In this document: in pieces, positions 7,115-17,047 of the stretch
Layout: every line of letters begins with the position of its first letter
How positions within the stretch are numbered: position 1 is the first letter of the stretch
Origin: Micrococcus sp. EYE_212
GTDB lineage: Bacteria; Actinomycetota; Actinomycetes; Actinomycetales; Micrococcaceae
Length of the DNA: 53,267 nt
Assembly: GCF_023147585.1 (NCBI RefSeq)
Contig: NZ_JAHXOZ010000016.1
Coordinates: forward strand, 1-53,267
Reading direction: 5' to 3'
Position numbers and translations under genes: made by a program
The notes under the pieces: model-generated
Seen by the model: only the letters and a program-made list of their open reading frames with translations
Database searches by the model: none
What the model was told of the DNA's origin: nothing

Positions 7115-7212
7115 AATCGTCTGGCTCACGTCTCCCACGCGTCCGAGCGTCGCCGAGCCAGACGAATCGGTCGTGACAGCCCCCTCAGAACAGCAGAAAC
7201 GTCTGGCTCGCG
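7115..7212. repeat. AGCCAGACGAAT-type motifs upstream of the DUF559 gene
   Basis: AATCGTCTGGCTCAC is at 7115-7129, GAGCCAGACGAATCGG (inverted) at 7155-7170, and CAGCAGAAACGTCTGGCTCG at 7191-7210. The last is an imperfect inverted match of CGTGAGCCAGAGATTTCTGC at 6001-6020, so the gene sits between inverted copies about 1.2 kb apart. Confidence 0.75.
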
Positions 7213-7271
7213 CCCGCCGCAGCGTGCTGGCTCGCGCCCGCCGCAGCGTGCTGGCTCGCGCCCGCCGCAGC
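7200..7271. repeat. Three tandem 24-base repeats downstream of tgt
   Basis: The unit (about GTGCTGGCTCGCGCCC plus GCCGCAGC) occurs at 7200-7223, 7224-7247 and 7248-7271, and a degenerate fourth start follows. The first unit carries GTCTGGCTC, linking this array to the dispersed motif around the DUF559 gene. There are no unique spacers, so it is not a CRISPR array. Confidence 0.85.
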
Positions 7272-7293
7272 GTGCCGGCGCACCCGGCACCCC

Positions 7294-9652
<2,359 letters not shown>

Positions 9653-9684
9653 GGCCTCCACGGTACGGAAGGGATGGCACGGAA

Positions 9685-9712
9685 GAGGCGGCCCCCGTCA
9701 GGGGGCCGCCTC
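9685..9712 (-). terminator. Hairpin terminator after the S8 protease gene
   Basis: GAGGCGGCCCCC, loop GTCA, GGGGGCCGCCTC form a perfect 12-base stem; read on the minus strand it is followed by TTCC. It overlaps the expected -35 zone of the next gene. Confidence 0.85.
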
Positions 9713-9764
9713 GTCTCCGGGGGTCCCGCTCGGCTCTCGCCGGCGGGCCCGCCTCATCCGCGCA

Positions 9765-12700
9765 TCACTGCACGCGCACGGTGGTGGTGTCCACCACCCT
9801 GCCGTCGTGCAGGATGTCCACGGTGCCCATGTAGGGGCTGACCCCGTCGGTCTCCAGGGTGCCGTGGAAGACGTGCGTCTCTCCGGGCTTCACCGCGGCG
9901 GAGGCCGGATCGAAGGTCAGCACGCCGTTGTCGCCGCCGCCCTCCTGCGGGAAGAACACCCGCAGCGTGTAGTCGATCGGCGCGTCGGAGGGCAGGCCGT
10001 CCGCGCCCGGCTTCGCGACCACGTGGACCTGGTGCTCGGGGGCCGAGCTGTAGATCCGGCCCTGGTAGACCTCCGTGCCGGTGCCGCGCGTCGTGGAGCG
10101 GGCCACGGGGTAGCCGGACCACGAGCTCGTCACGTAGACGTCCAGGTCCACGTCGGGCGCGGCGGTCTCGGCCTCGATCCGCACGGTGGGGTAGCCGCGC
10201 GGGTACGCGAAGTCGTGAGCGGTCAGGGCCGCGTCGGCCTTGTCGAAGAACGGGCGGCGCACCGTGGTGCCGGTGTGCTCCTCGCCGCGGGTCAGCCCGT
10301 TCACGCGGGTGGTGAAGGTCCCGTCCACGCCGGAGACGACCGGCAGCTCGAGCGAGTCGGCGTCCCGCTCCACGGTCACGGTGGCCGGGGCGTCGGCGAC
10401 GCCGGGGCGCACGACCACGGGGATCCGCACCCGCTGCTCGGCCGGGCCGGTCCACACGATGTGGCCGGTGGCCCACTCGCCCGCGGGAGCGCCCGCGGCG
10501 GTGACGGAGATGTCCACGTCCGCGTCGGCCCCGCGGCGCGGCTTGATGACCTGTGGGGAGACGGAGACGTCGAGGCCCTCGAGGCCCTCCACGTGCGCGG
10601 TCCACTCGCCGTTGGAGCGACCCACGTTGGTGAGCGTGCGAGTCACGGTCTGCGAGCCGTAGAGCTCGCCCATCGCGATCGAGGGGACGTTGAGGTCCGA
10701 GGCGTCGATCGGGTTCTCGGAGACCGGCTCGCCGGTGGCCGCGAACGTGATGCCCTGGCCGGCGAGGTAGTCGAACCAGTCCTCTCGGTCCGAGTCGAAC
10801 ACGAGCCCCGGGTCCATCATCGTCGTGGGGTCCACGAAGCCCGCGCCGCCCGCGAACGGGGACGTCTCGGACGCGTGGTCGCGCGCCGTCGTCATCATGG
10901 CGGACTTGATCTCCATGGGGCTGAACTCGGGGCGTCCCTGCTTCACGAGCGCGGCGAGGCCCGCGATGTGCGGGGAGGACATCGAGGTGCCCGAGACGTA
11001 GGCGAAGTCCTCGCCCGCCTCCTCCGGCGAGTATGCGGCGAGCACGTCCACGCCGGGGGCGGAGATGTCCGGCTTCAGCAGGTCCGACTCGGCGGCCAGG
11101 GACGGGCCGCGCGAGGAGAAGCCCGCGACCTCGGGGACCAGGGTGGTGGTGCCCTCGTTCGTGGCCAGGATCTGGCCGGTGGCGTTCCCGGCCCGCACGT
11201 AGGCCAGCAGGGCATCGCGGTCCGTGTGGTCCAGGTGCACGGAGGGGATCGCGTGCAGGTCGGCGTTGAGGCCGGCGTCGGTGACGTTCACGAGCACCAT
11301 GCCGACGCCGCCGGCGTCCTTGACCACGGTGGACTTCTGGGCGCGGGCGTTCTCGCCGCGGTCGCAGACCACGATCTTCCCGGCCGCCTTCGCGGAGTCG
11401 AGGGTGCCCGGCAGGCACAGGGCGGCCTTCGCGGGGTCCGCGCCCGCGGCGGCGATGTCGCCGGCGTAGACCAGGGCAGTGGAGGCGGGCAGCGGGGCGG
11501 TGACGGAGGAGCCGATGAAGCGCTGGCCGTCGCCGGTCACGAGCGTGTGCTCGTAGACCGCGTGGCTCGAGGCCGCCACGGTGGTGATCCACGGCGAGGG
11601 GTGCGCCGTCGTCGAGACCGTGGGGCCGGAGTTGCCGGACGAGGCCGCGACGAACACGCCGGCGGTGGCGGCGTTCATGAAGGCCACCTCCACCGGGTCC
11701 ACGACGTTGGTGCTCGTGCCGGAGATCGAGAAGTTCACGACGTCCACGCCGTCGGCCACGGCCGCGTCGATCGCGGCCACGGTGTCCGAGGTGGCGCAGC
11801 CGCCGCCGGTGACGCCCTCCCAGCAGGCCTTGTAGGCGGCCACGTGGGCGCCCGGGGCCATGCCGGAGACGGTGCCGCGCTCGAGGCCGTCCACCGTGGC
11901 GGTCACGTCCTTGTTGCCGGCCGCCGTGGAGGCGGTGTGGGTGCCGTGGCCGCCGGCGTCCAGCGGGGAGAGGGTCTCGACCTCGGCCAGGCGGGCGGCG
12001 CCGAAGCCCTGCACGAAGTACTTGGCGCCGATCAGCTTGTCGTTGCACGAGTCGGCGGGGAACGCCTCCGCGTCACCGGTCTCGCAGCCGCCGGCCCAGT
12101 CCGCGGGGGCGGCGGGGTGGCCGCGGTCCTGGAAGGAGGCGGCCTCCGGGCGGATGCCGCTGTCGATCACGCCGACGACGACGCCGCGGCCGGCCTGCGC
12201 CTGATCGCCCTTCTTGCCCAGGAGCCCCGCCCACACGCCCTTCTTGCCCGTGAGGCCGAGGAAGTCGGGGGAGGAGACGGTGTCCATCTGGCGGATCTCG
12301 TCCGGCACGACGGCGAGCACGGCCGGGTCGGCGGCGAGGGCCGCAGCCTCCTGCGCGGTGAACGTGCCGGAGAATCCGTTGAGGGCGGTGGTGTACCGGG
12401 TGTGCGGGGCGCCGGCGCCGGTGCGCTCGAGGACCGTGTCCTGCTTCTTCGTCAGGTGCTTGGCGTAGGCCCGGGCGTTCGCGCTCTTGGGGTTGAAGCC
12501 GTTGTCCCGGCCCTTGCCCTTGCCGGGGCGGGTGGGGGCGTACCCCTCGGTGCCGCCGTCGTAGGAGGCCACGGGGGCCTCCGCCAGGACGACGACGTAG
12601 GCGCCGTCCTCGAAGGTCTCGGGGGCGGGCGCGGTGCGGGACGTGTCCGCCGCGGCCCCGGTGACGGCGGTGACCGCGTCGGGATCGGGGGCGGCCGAGC

Positions 12701-12803
12701 CCTGCTCGGGGGCGGCCCCGGCGGCGGCGGCGCCGGAGAGGACCAGGGCGAGGGCCGAGGTCACCCCGAGGGCGCGGTGGCGACGAGTGGGCGAGTGGGT
12801 CAT
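9765..12803 (-). CDS. Secreted S8 family subtilisin-like serine protease, 1012 aa
   Basis: A signal peptide is clear: basic THSPTRRHR, hydrophobic GVTSALALVLSGAAAAG and an A-x-A-like cleavage site near residue 31. An inhibitor-I9 propeptide follows (AYVVVLAEAPVASYDGG to TTALNGFSGTFTAQEAAAL). The catalytic domain shows D near 211 (GVVVGVIDSGIRPE), H near 287 (GGHGTHTASTAAGN) and S near 607 (VSGTSMSSPHIAGLAALVKQ), with a PA-type insert (KIVVCDRGENARAQKSTVV) between H and S. The C-terminal 350 residues are fibronectin-like/beta-rich (NVPSIAMGELYGSQTVTRTL) and lack a sortase motif or terminal membrane segment, so the enzyme is probably released. GGAGGATCCTC precedes the ATG. It is divergent from a LuxR-type regulator that may control it. 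Confidence 0.95.
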   Translation of the reverse strand: MTHSPTRRHRALGVTSALALVLSGAAAAGAAPEQGSAAPDPDAVTAVTGAAADTSRTAPAPETFEDGAYVVVLAEAPVASYDGGTEGYAPTRPGKGKGRDNGFNPKSANARAYAKHLTKKQDTVLERTGAGAPHTRYTTALNGFSGTFTAQEAAALAADPAVLAVVPDEIRQMDTVSSPDFLGLTGKKGVWAGLLGKKGDQAQAGRGVVVGVIDSGIRPEAASFQDRGHPAAPADWAGGCETGDAEAFPADSCNDKLIGAKYFVQGFGAARLAEVETLSPLDAGGHGTHTASTAAGNKDVTATVDGLERGTVSGMAPGAHVAAYKACWEGVTGGGCATSDTVAAIDAAVADGVDVVNFSISGTSTNVVDPVEVAFMNAATAGVFVAASSGNSGPTVSTTAHPSPWITTVAASSHAVYEHTLVTGDGQRFIGSSVTAPLPASTALVYAGDIAAAGADPAKAALCLPGTLDSAKAAGKIVVCDRGENARAQKSTVVKDAGGVGMVLVNVTDAGLNADLHAIPSVHLDHTDRDALLAYVRAGNATGQILATNEGTTTLVPEVAGFSSRGPSLAAESDLLKPDISAPGVDVLAAYSPEEAGEDFAYVSGTSMSSPHIAGLAALVKQGRPEFSPMEIKSAMMTTARDHASETSPFAGGAGFVDPTTMMDPGLVFDSDREDWFDYLAGQGITFAATGEPVSENPIDASDLNVPSIAMGELYGSQTVTRTLTNVGRSNGEWTAHVEGLEGLDVSVSPQVIKPRRGADADVDISVTAAGAPAGEWATGHIVWTGPAEQRVRIPVVVRPGVADAPATVTVERDADSLELPVVSGVDGTFTTRVNGLTRGEEHTGTTVRRPFFDKADAALTAHDFAYPRGYPTVRIEAETAAPDVDLDVYVTSSWSGYPVARSTTRGTGTEVYQGRIYSSAPEHQVHVVAKPGADGLPSDAPIDYTLRVFFPQEGGGDNGVLTFDPASAAVKPGETHVFHGTLETDGVSPYMGTVDILHDGRVVDTTTVRVQ

Positions 12804-12861
12804 GAGGATCCTCCGTGAGTGACGGGACGGCGCCTGGGCGACGTTCCCGCCATCCCACCAC

Positions 12862-12891
12862 CGTGAGGTGCATCACGCACCCCTGTGAGGT
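12862..12891. promoter_or_regulatory. Palindrome and direct repeat between protease and LuxR-type gene
   Basis: CGTGAGGTGCATCACG (12862-12877) is an inverted repeat with CGTGA/TCACG arms. Its half GTGAGGT recurs at 12885-12891, 22 bases (two helical turns) further on. The site lies in the 102-base divergent region and is a candidate binding site for the neighbouring regulator. Confidence 0.45.
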
Positions 12892-12905
12892 AGCGTCAAC
12901 GTGCC

Positions 12906-13832
12906 ATGACGCCCTTGCGCCACGCCGCTCCCCCCGCCCTCGACCCCGAGGAGCTCGCCGCCTTCCGCGCGCTCCTCGCGCGGCCCGAGACCCGGACCGA
13001 TGACGTGGACGCCGCCGCGCTCGCGCACCTGGAGGCGCTCGGGCTCGTCCGGCGGCACGACGACGGGTCCCTTGCGGTCCAGTCGCCGCACCGGCCGCTG
13101 ACGGCCGAGGCGAACCGAGCGCAGGCACGGGCCGACGCCCTGCGCGAGGCGGCCGAGTCCCTGCACGCCGAGTTCCGACGTCGTGCCGGCGCGGGGCGCG
13201 AGTCGCTGGACGTGGTGGTGGGGGCCGCGGAGATCGTGGAGGCCGCCGTCGGGATCGCGCGCACGGCGCGGCACACCGTGCGCGGCTTCGACCGCGGGCC
13301 CTACTTCCACGCCGACCCGCTGCCCGAGTCCGCGCAGTCCCGCTCCTCCGCGCGGGGCGTGAAGTGGCGCGTGATCTACGAGGGCGACTCGCTCCGCGGC
13401 GAACCGCCCGAGCGATGGGAGCTGATCGGGTCCACGCCGGGCGAGACGGGGCGCGTCATGCCGCACCTGCCGTTCAAGCTCCTGATCGCGGACGACGCCG
13501 TCGCGCTCGTGGGACTCGTCGGCCCCAGCCCCGGCTCCGGGGAGGGTCTCGTGGTGCGCGGCGCCCTGCTCGTGGACGCCCTCGTCCGTCTGTTCGAGCA
13601 GCAGTGGGAGCTGGCCCTCCCGGTCTCCTCGGGGGACCACGGCGCGCTCGACCCCCACGACCGCCGCCTGCTCGCGATGCTCAGCACCGGGATGACGGAC
13701 GAGGGCATGGCCCGATCGCTCGAGGTCTCCCGCCGCACCGTGCAGCGGCGCGTCTCTGAGCTCGCACGGCGCATGGGCGCCGAGGGGCGCTTCCAGCTCG
13801 GGGTGCAGGCCGCCCGTCGCGGCTGGGTGTGA
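12906..13832 (+). CDS. LuxR-type/TrmB-like transcriptional regulator, 308 aa
   Basis: The C-terminal 60 residues form a LuxR-like DNA-binding domain (HDRRLLAMLSTGMTDEGMAR, then SLEVSRRTVQRRVSELARRM). The N-terminal part (DAAALAHLEALGLVRRHDDG) resembles a winged helix of the TrmB type. The middle (VRGFDRGPYFHADPLPESAQ and KWRVIYEG) resembles the PLD-like sensor region found in this actinobacterial group. Such regulators often sit next to secreted S8 proteases. Here the gene is divergent from one, with a shared 102-base control region, so control of the protease is a reasonable inference. The ligand is unknown. No Shine-Dalgarno sequence is seen; a TAGCGT lies nine bases upstream of the ATG. 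Confidence 0.8.
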   Translation: MTPLRHAAPPALDPEELAAFRALLARPETRTDDVDAAALAHLEALGLVRRHDDGSLAVQSPHRPLTAEANRAQARADALREAAESLHAEFRRRAGAGRESLDVVVGAAEIVEAAVGIARTARHTVRGFDRGPYFHADPLPESAQSRSSARGVKWRVIYEGDSLRGEPPERWELIGSTPGETGRVMPHLPFKLLIADDAVALVGLVGPSPGSGEGLVVRGALLVDALVRLFEQQWELALPVSSGDHGALDPHDRRLLAMLSTGMTDEGMARSLEVSRRTVQRRVSELARRMGAEGRFQLGVQAARRGWV

Positions 13833-13857
13833 CCCGGCCGTCCCGACGTCGGGCCCG

Positions 13858-14628
13858 TCAGCCCTCGTAGGCGCGCCGGAAGTTCTCCAGGATCCGCGGC
13901 GGCTCGGGCGCGGTCGTCGCGGCGATGCGCGCGAACGTGGCATCGGACTCCTCGGGGGCGAAGTACCCGTGGTGCGCGTAGATCCGCAGGCGCTCCAGGA
14001 GCCCGGCCTGGTCGAGCTCGGGGTGGAACTGCGTGGCGTACTGGTGCTCGCCGAGGCGGAACATCTGCACCGGGCACGCAACGCCGGACGCCAGCACGAC
14101 GGCGCCCTCCGGCAGCTGCGTCACGGCCTCCTTGTGGCCCACGTAGGCGGTGAAGTCGGCCGGCATCCCCGCGAGGAGGGGGTCTGCCGCGCCCTCGTCC
14201 GTGAGGGTGACCGTGACGGGCCCTGCGGACTCGCCGTACGTGCCGTCCACGAGCGCTCCCACGTGACGCCCGAGCGTGCCGACGCCGTAGCAGCAGCCCA
14301 AGAACGGACGGTCCCCGGCGAGCACCACCTCGAGCATCCGGGCGAGCTCCGACTCCACGCGCCGCTGCAGCGCGGACTTCGTGTCCTCGGGGTCGGAGGT
14401 GGTGTAGGGGCTGCCGGGCAGGATGACGCCGGCGTGCCGGGCCAGGAGGTCACCCCAGTCGGGGCGGGCGTCGGGTGCGGCGCCGAGATCGCGGCCCAGC
14501 TGCATCGCGGTCAGCTGTCCGTCCGCGAAGCCCCCGAGGCGCTGCACGGCCTCGGCCTCGGCCAGCGCGGCGTCCACCTCGGGGCGCGTCTGGACCAGGA
14601 GGAAGGGGCGCTGCGGGGTGGAGGTCAT
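13858..14628 (-). CDS. Class I glutamine amidotransferase-like protein, 256 aa
   Basis: The triad of class I amidotransferases is visible: nucleophile C113 in FLGCCYGVGTLG, and H and E in QYATQFHPELDQAG. The ILPGSPYTTSDP strand-turn is also typical of GMP-synthase-like stand-alone amidotransferases. No partner synthase is adjacent, so it may serve an unknown acceptor or act as a peptidase/hydrolase, as do some family members. TAGTCT lies six bases before the ATG (14635-14640), with no Shine-Dalgarno sequence, so the mRNA is probably leaderless. The stop converges on the regulator gene with 25 bases between. Confidence 0.85.
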   Translation of the reverse strand: MTSTPQRPFLLVQTRPEVDAALAEAEAVQRLGGFADGQLTAMQLGRDLGAAPDARPDWGDLLARHAGVILPGSPYTTSDPEDTKSALQRRVESELARMLEVVLAGDRPFLGCCYGVGTLGRHVGALVDGTYGESAGPVTVTLTDEGAADPLLAGMPADFTAYVGHKEAVTQLPEGAVVLASGVACPVQMFRLGEHQYATQFHPELDQAGLLERLRIYAHHGYFAPEESDATFARIAATTAPEPPRILENFRRAYEG

Positions 14629-14719
14629 CGGAGCAGACTAACCGGCCGCGGGCGGGTCTGCGCCGGGTCGTCGTCATGGGACGCCGCGCGTGTCCCTCTG
14701 CCTCGCGGGCCGCGTCCCG

Positions 14720-15280
14720 TCAGCGCCAGGGGCGGGCGTCGTCGGCCCAGGGCAGGGGCCGCAGCTCGGGGGAGGGGTCCGAGACGAGCCGGCCGTAGAG
14801 GTGGACGTCATGGCGCTGGCCGTCGATCAGGAAGTGGCCGCGCTGCGTGCCCTCGTGGCGGAACCCGGCGGCGCGGGCCACCGCCCCCGAGGCCGGGTTG
14901 TTCGCGCGGTGCCCGAGCTCGAGTCGCTCGAGACCGCCCTCGGCGAGCTCGGCGTCCGCCACCGTGGCGGCCGCGCACGCCATGATCGCGTCGCCGCGCC
15001 AGTCCGCGTGCAGCCAGTAGGCGAACCAGCCGGCGCGGTTCGTCTCGTCCCGCGCCACGGTGACCAGCCCCACCAGGGTGTCCGTGGCGCTGTCCATGAC
15101 GGCGGCTGCGTCCACGGTCGGCGCGTCCAGGAGCTGTCGGACGTACTCCTCGGCCGAGGCCTCGTCCGTCACCTCCCCCTGCCGGGCCATGCCCACGGGG
15201 TCCGAGCGGAAGGCCGCGAGGACGGCGGCGGCGTCAGCGGAGCGCAGGGGGCGCAGCCGGGCGCGGGAGGGGCCAGTCAT
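14720..15280 (-). CDS. GNAT acetyltransferase, RimJ/RimL type, 186 aa
   Basis: The protein starts MTGPSRARLRPLRSADAAAV and shows GLVTVARDETNRAGWFAYWL, ADWRGDAIMACAAATVADAE, ERLELGHRANNPASGAVARA and GFRHEGTQRGHFLIDGQRHD. The R.N..S..V...GF..EG order is the signature of the RimJ/RimL branch, which acetylates protein N-termini or small amines. The start at 15280 has TATGCT six bases upstream (15287-15292) and no Shine-Dalgarno sequence. That promoter lies within one arm of a nearly perfect inverted repeat. The same frame continues open to 15409, but the extension has no family similarity. Confidence 0.85.
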   Translation of the reverse strand: MTGPSRARLRPLRSADAAAVLAAFRSDPVGMARQGEVTDEASAEEYVRQLLDAPTVDAAAVMDSATDTLVGLVTVARDETNRAGWFAYWLHADWRGDAIMACAAATVADAELAEGGLERLELGHRANNPASGAVARAAGFRHEGTQRGHFLIDGQRHDVHLYGRLVSDPSPELRPLPWADDARPWR

Positions 15281-15284
15281 GGCG

Positions 15285-15333
15285 GGAGCATAGCGCCACA
15301 ACGGTGCTGAGCGTGGCGTGGCGCCTATGCTCC
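15285..15333. repeat. Inverted repeat carrying mirrored promoter-like sequences
   Basis: GGAGCATAGCGCCAC (15285-15299) and GTGGCGCCTATGCTCC (15318-15333) are inverted copies with a single-base difference in length. The left copy contains the TATGCT -10 of the acetyltransferase. The right copy places an identical TATGCT on the plus strand with no start codon at leaderless distance. The rest of the 240-base gap (15334-15520) shows no convincing gene. Confidence 0.7.
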
Positions 15334-15520
15334 TGCGCGCGGTCTCACGCCGCCCGCAGGAATCGGGGCTGCGCGGCCGCGCGCGGACGCCCGGGTGCTC
15401 TCTTCCCACTCGGACCCTCCCGAAGGGAGCCCTGTGTGCGCCGGGCCGACGTCAACCCGTTCCCGTCGACGGTCACCCTCGCCCCGTCGGACCGGGACCA
15501 CGAGGCCGGGCACGCCCCGC

Positions 15521-16426
15521 TCAGCGTCCCGCCGCCGCCTTGGACTCCACCGTGCGGGCCAGCTCACGCAGCGTCCCGAGCTCCCGGGAGATCCGCGAGT
15601 CCAGGTCCGCGTCCGTGAGGGTCTCGGAGCCGCCGCGCGCCCGCAGGTAGAGCAGCTGGGCGAACCGGGCCCTGCGCCACTGGAACTCGGCGGCGGCGTC
15701 CCGGGCCTGCAGGGCCTTGGAGATCTCCCGCTCGTACAGCGGCGGGGCGTTGAGCTGGCGCTGGCGCACCTCGAGCACGCGGGCGGCGCGGCCGGGTTCG
15801 CTGGGCACCTCGTCGGCCTCCAGGAGGCGCTTGCCGAGGTTGGCGGCGGTGATGTGCTCGCCCTCCTCCCGCAGGATCTGCGCGGCCAGGGCGAGGGCGG
15901 CCTGGATGGACTTCCAGCGGCCCACGGCCCCGTCCCACGGCAGGTTCGTCAGCAGGCCGAGCGTGGCCAGCGCGCCCTCCACGTCCTCGTGCAGCAGGTA
16001 CATGCGCGCGGCCATGTCGAAGAGGTCCTCGAGCTGGGATCCGGAGCGCAGGTTCAGCCCGTGGGAGAGGCGGGCGGCCGTGGCCACGAGCTCCGGGTCG
16101 TCCAGGTGGCGCTGGCCGACGGCCACGATCCGGGACTCGGGGGAGCCCGCGTCCACGGGGGAGAAGGCCGTGTCCGCCGCGGCCTTGCGCTCCTCGGGGC
16201 GCTCGGTGCGCACCCGGATCACGGAGCCGTGGGCGATCCTCACCTCGCGGCCGCCCTCCAGGGTGGCGATCACGAGTGCGGGCGTGCCGAAGTCGTCCCG
16301 CACGGTGCGCACGGAGGCCACGGCCGGGGCGGGCTCGCCGCGGCGGGTGAGGAAGGAGTCGCCCGGCTGGACCTCCTGGGCCTTGAGGTGACGGAGGTAG
16401 CCGCCGCTGACCGGTGCCACGCTCAT
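15521..16426 (-). CDS. Unknown conserved-looking protein, 301 aa
   Basis: The ATG at 16426 overlaps the stop of the upstream NUDIX-like gene as ATGA, so the two are translationally coupled. The N-terminal 80 residues look beta-rich (SFLTRRGEPAPAVASVRTV, REVRIAHGSVIRVRTE). The remainder is helical and tetratricopeptide-like in feel (DLFDMAARMYLLHEDVEGAL, AALALAAQILREEGEHITAA, LGKRLLEADEVPSEPGRA), ending in a charged helix (GTLRELARTVESKAAAG). I associate such proteins with an uncharacterised Micrococcaceae family but cannot confirm the family number. No signal peptide or membrane segment is seen. The fixed pairing with the NUDIX-like gene is the main functional hint. Confidence 0.7.
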   Translation of the reverse strand: MSVAPVSGGYLRHLKAQEVQPGDSFLTRRGEPAPAVASVRTVRDDFGTPALVIATLEGGREVRIAHGSVIRVRTERPEERKAAADTAFSPVDAGSPESRIVAVGQRHLDDPELVATAARLSHGLNLRSGSQLEDLFDMAARMYLLHEDVEGALATLGLLTNLPWDGAVGRWKSIQAALALAAQILREEGEHITAANLGKRLLEADEVPSEPGRAARVLEVRQRQLNAPPLYEREISKALQARDAAAEFQWRRARFAQLLYLRARGGSETLTDADLDSRISRELGTLRELARTVESKAAAGR

Positions 16427-16962
16427 CGCCCCCAGCCCACGTGGGCGAGCGCCTGGCGGAGCAGGTTCCCGCGGCCGCCGATGAACTCGGCCTGCACGTC
16501 CTCGCTCAGTGCCTCGTCCGGCGTGAGCCACGTCAGCTCCAGCGCGTCCTGGCGCGGGCTGCACTCGCCCGTCACCGGCACCACGTAGACCATCGAGACG
16601 GCGTGCTGCCGGTCGTCGGTCAGCCCCGTCTCGGACGGCGCAGGGAAGTACTCGGCCACGGTGCACGGCACGATCGACGGCGGCAGCTGCGGGAACACGA
16701 GCGGGCCCAGGTCCTTCTCGAGGTGGCGCATGAGCGCGGCGCGGATCGTCTCGCGGTACATCACGCGGCCGGAGACGATGGTGCGCTGGAAGCGGCCCTC
16801 GTCGTCGGCCACGTAGAGCAGGCCGATCTCGGAGACGTAGCCGAGCGCGTCGAGGCGCACCGGGATCGCCTCCACGTAGACCATGGGCAGCCGTCGGCGG
16901 GCCTCGTAGAGGTCCTCCTCGGACAGCCATCCCGGATTCGGGTCGGGGGTGCGCACGCTCAT
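16423..16962 (-). CDS. NUDIX-hydrolase-like protein (DUF4916-like), 179 aa
   Basis: The fold pattern is visible as MVYVEAIPVRLDALGYVSEI, GLLYVADDEGRFQRTIVSGR and VMYRETIRAALMRHLEKDLG, which sits where the Nudix box should be. The box lacks the classical G-x5-E-x7-RE-x2-EE order, keeping only RETI..AL..HLEKDLG. The later half (CTVAEYFPAPSETGLTDDRQ, HAVSMVYVVPVTGECSPRQ, LELTWLTPDEA) is typical of the actinobacterial NUDIX-family branch that may have lost hydrolysis. TAGAAC ends six bases before the ATG, a near-consensus leaderless arrangement. It forms a two-gene operon with the unknown gene downstream. Confidence 0.75.
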   Translation of the reverse strand: MSVRTPDPNPGWLSEEDLYEARRRLPMVYVEAIPVRLDALGYVSEIGLLYVADDEGRFQRTIVSGRVMYRETIRAALMRHLEKDLGPLVFPQLPPSIVPCTVAEYFPAPSETGLTDDRQHAVSMVYVVPVTGECSPRQDALELTWLTPDEALSEDVQAEFIGGRGNLLRQALAHVGWGR

Positions 16963-17047
16963 GGCTCTGTTCTACCGGAGTTCCGGGCTCGGGGCACGTC
17001 GGGCCGGCGCGTTCCGCCCTCGGCGAGGGGCACGACGACGGCGCGGC

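Noticed and set aside
7200-7271. Possible CRISPR array
   Set aside because: Units are contiguous, with no unique spacers and no cas genes.
15304-15618. Plus-strand small frame starting in the acetyltransferase upstream gap
   Set aside because: No clear ribosome site, Pro/Ser/Arg-rich translation, and it runs antisense into the end of the 301-residue gene.
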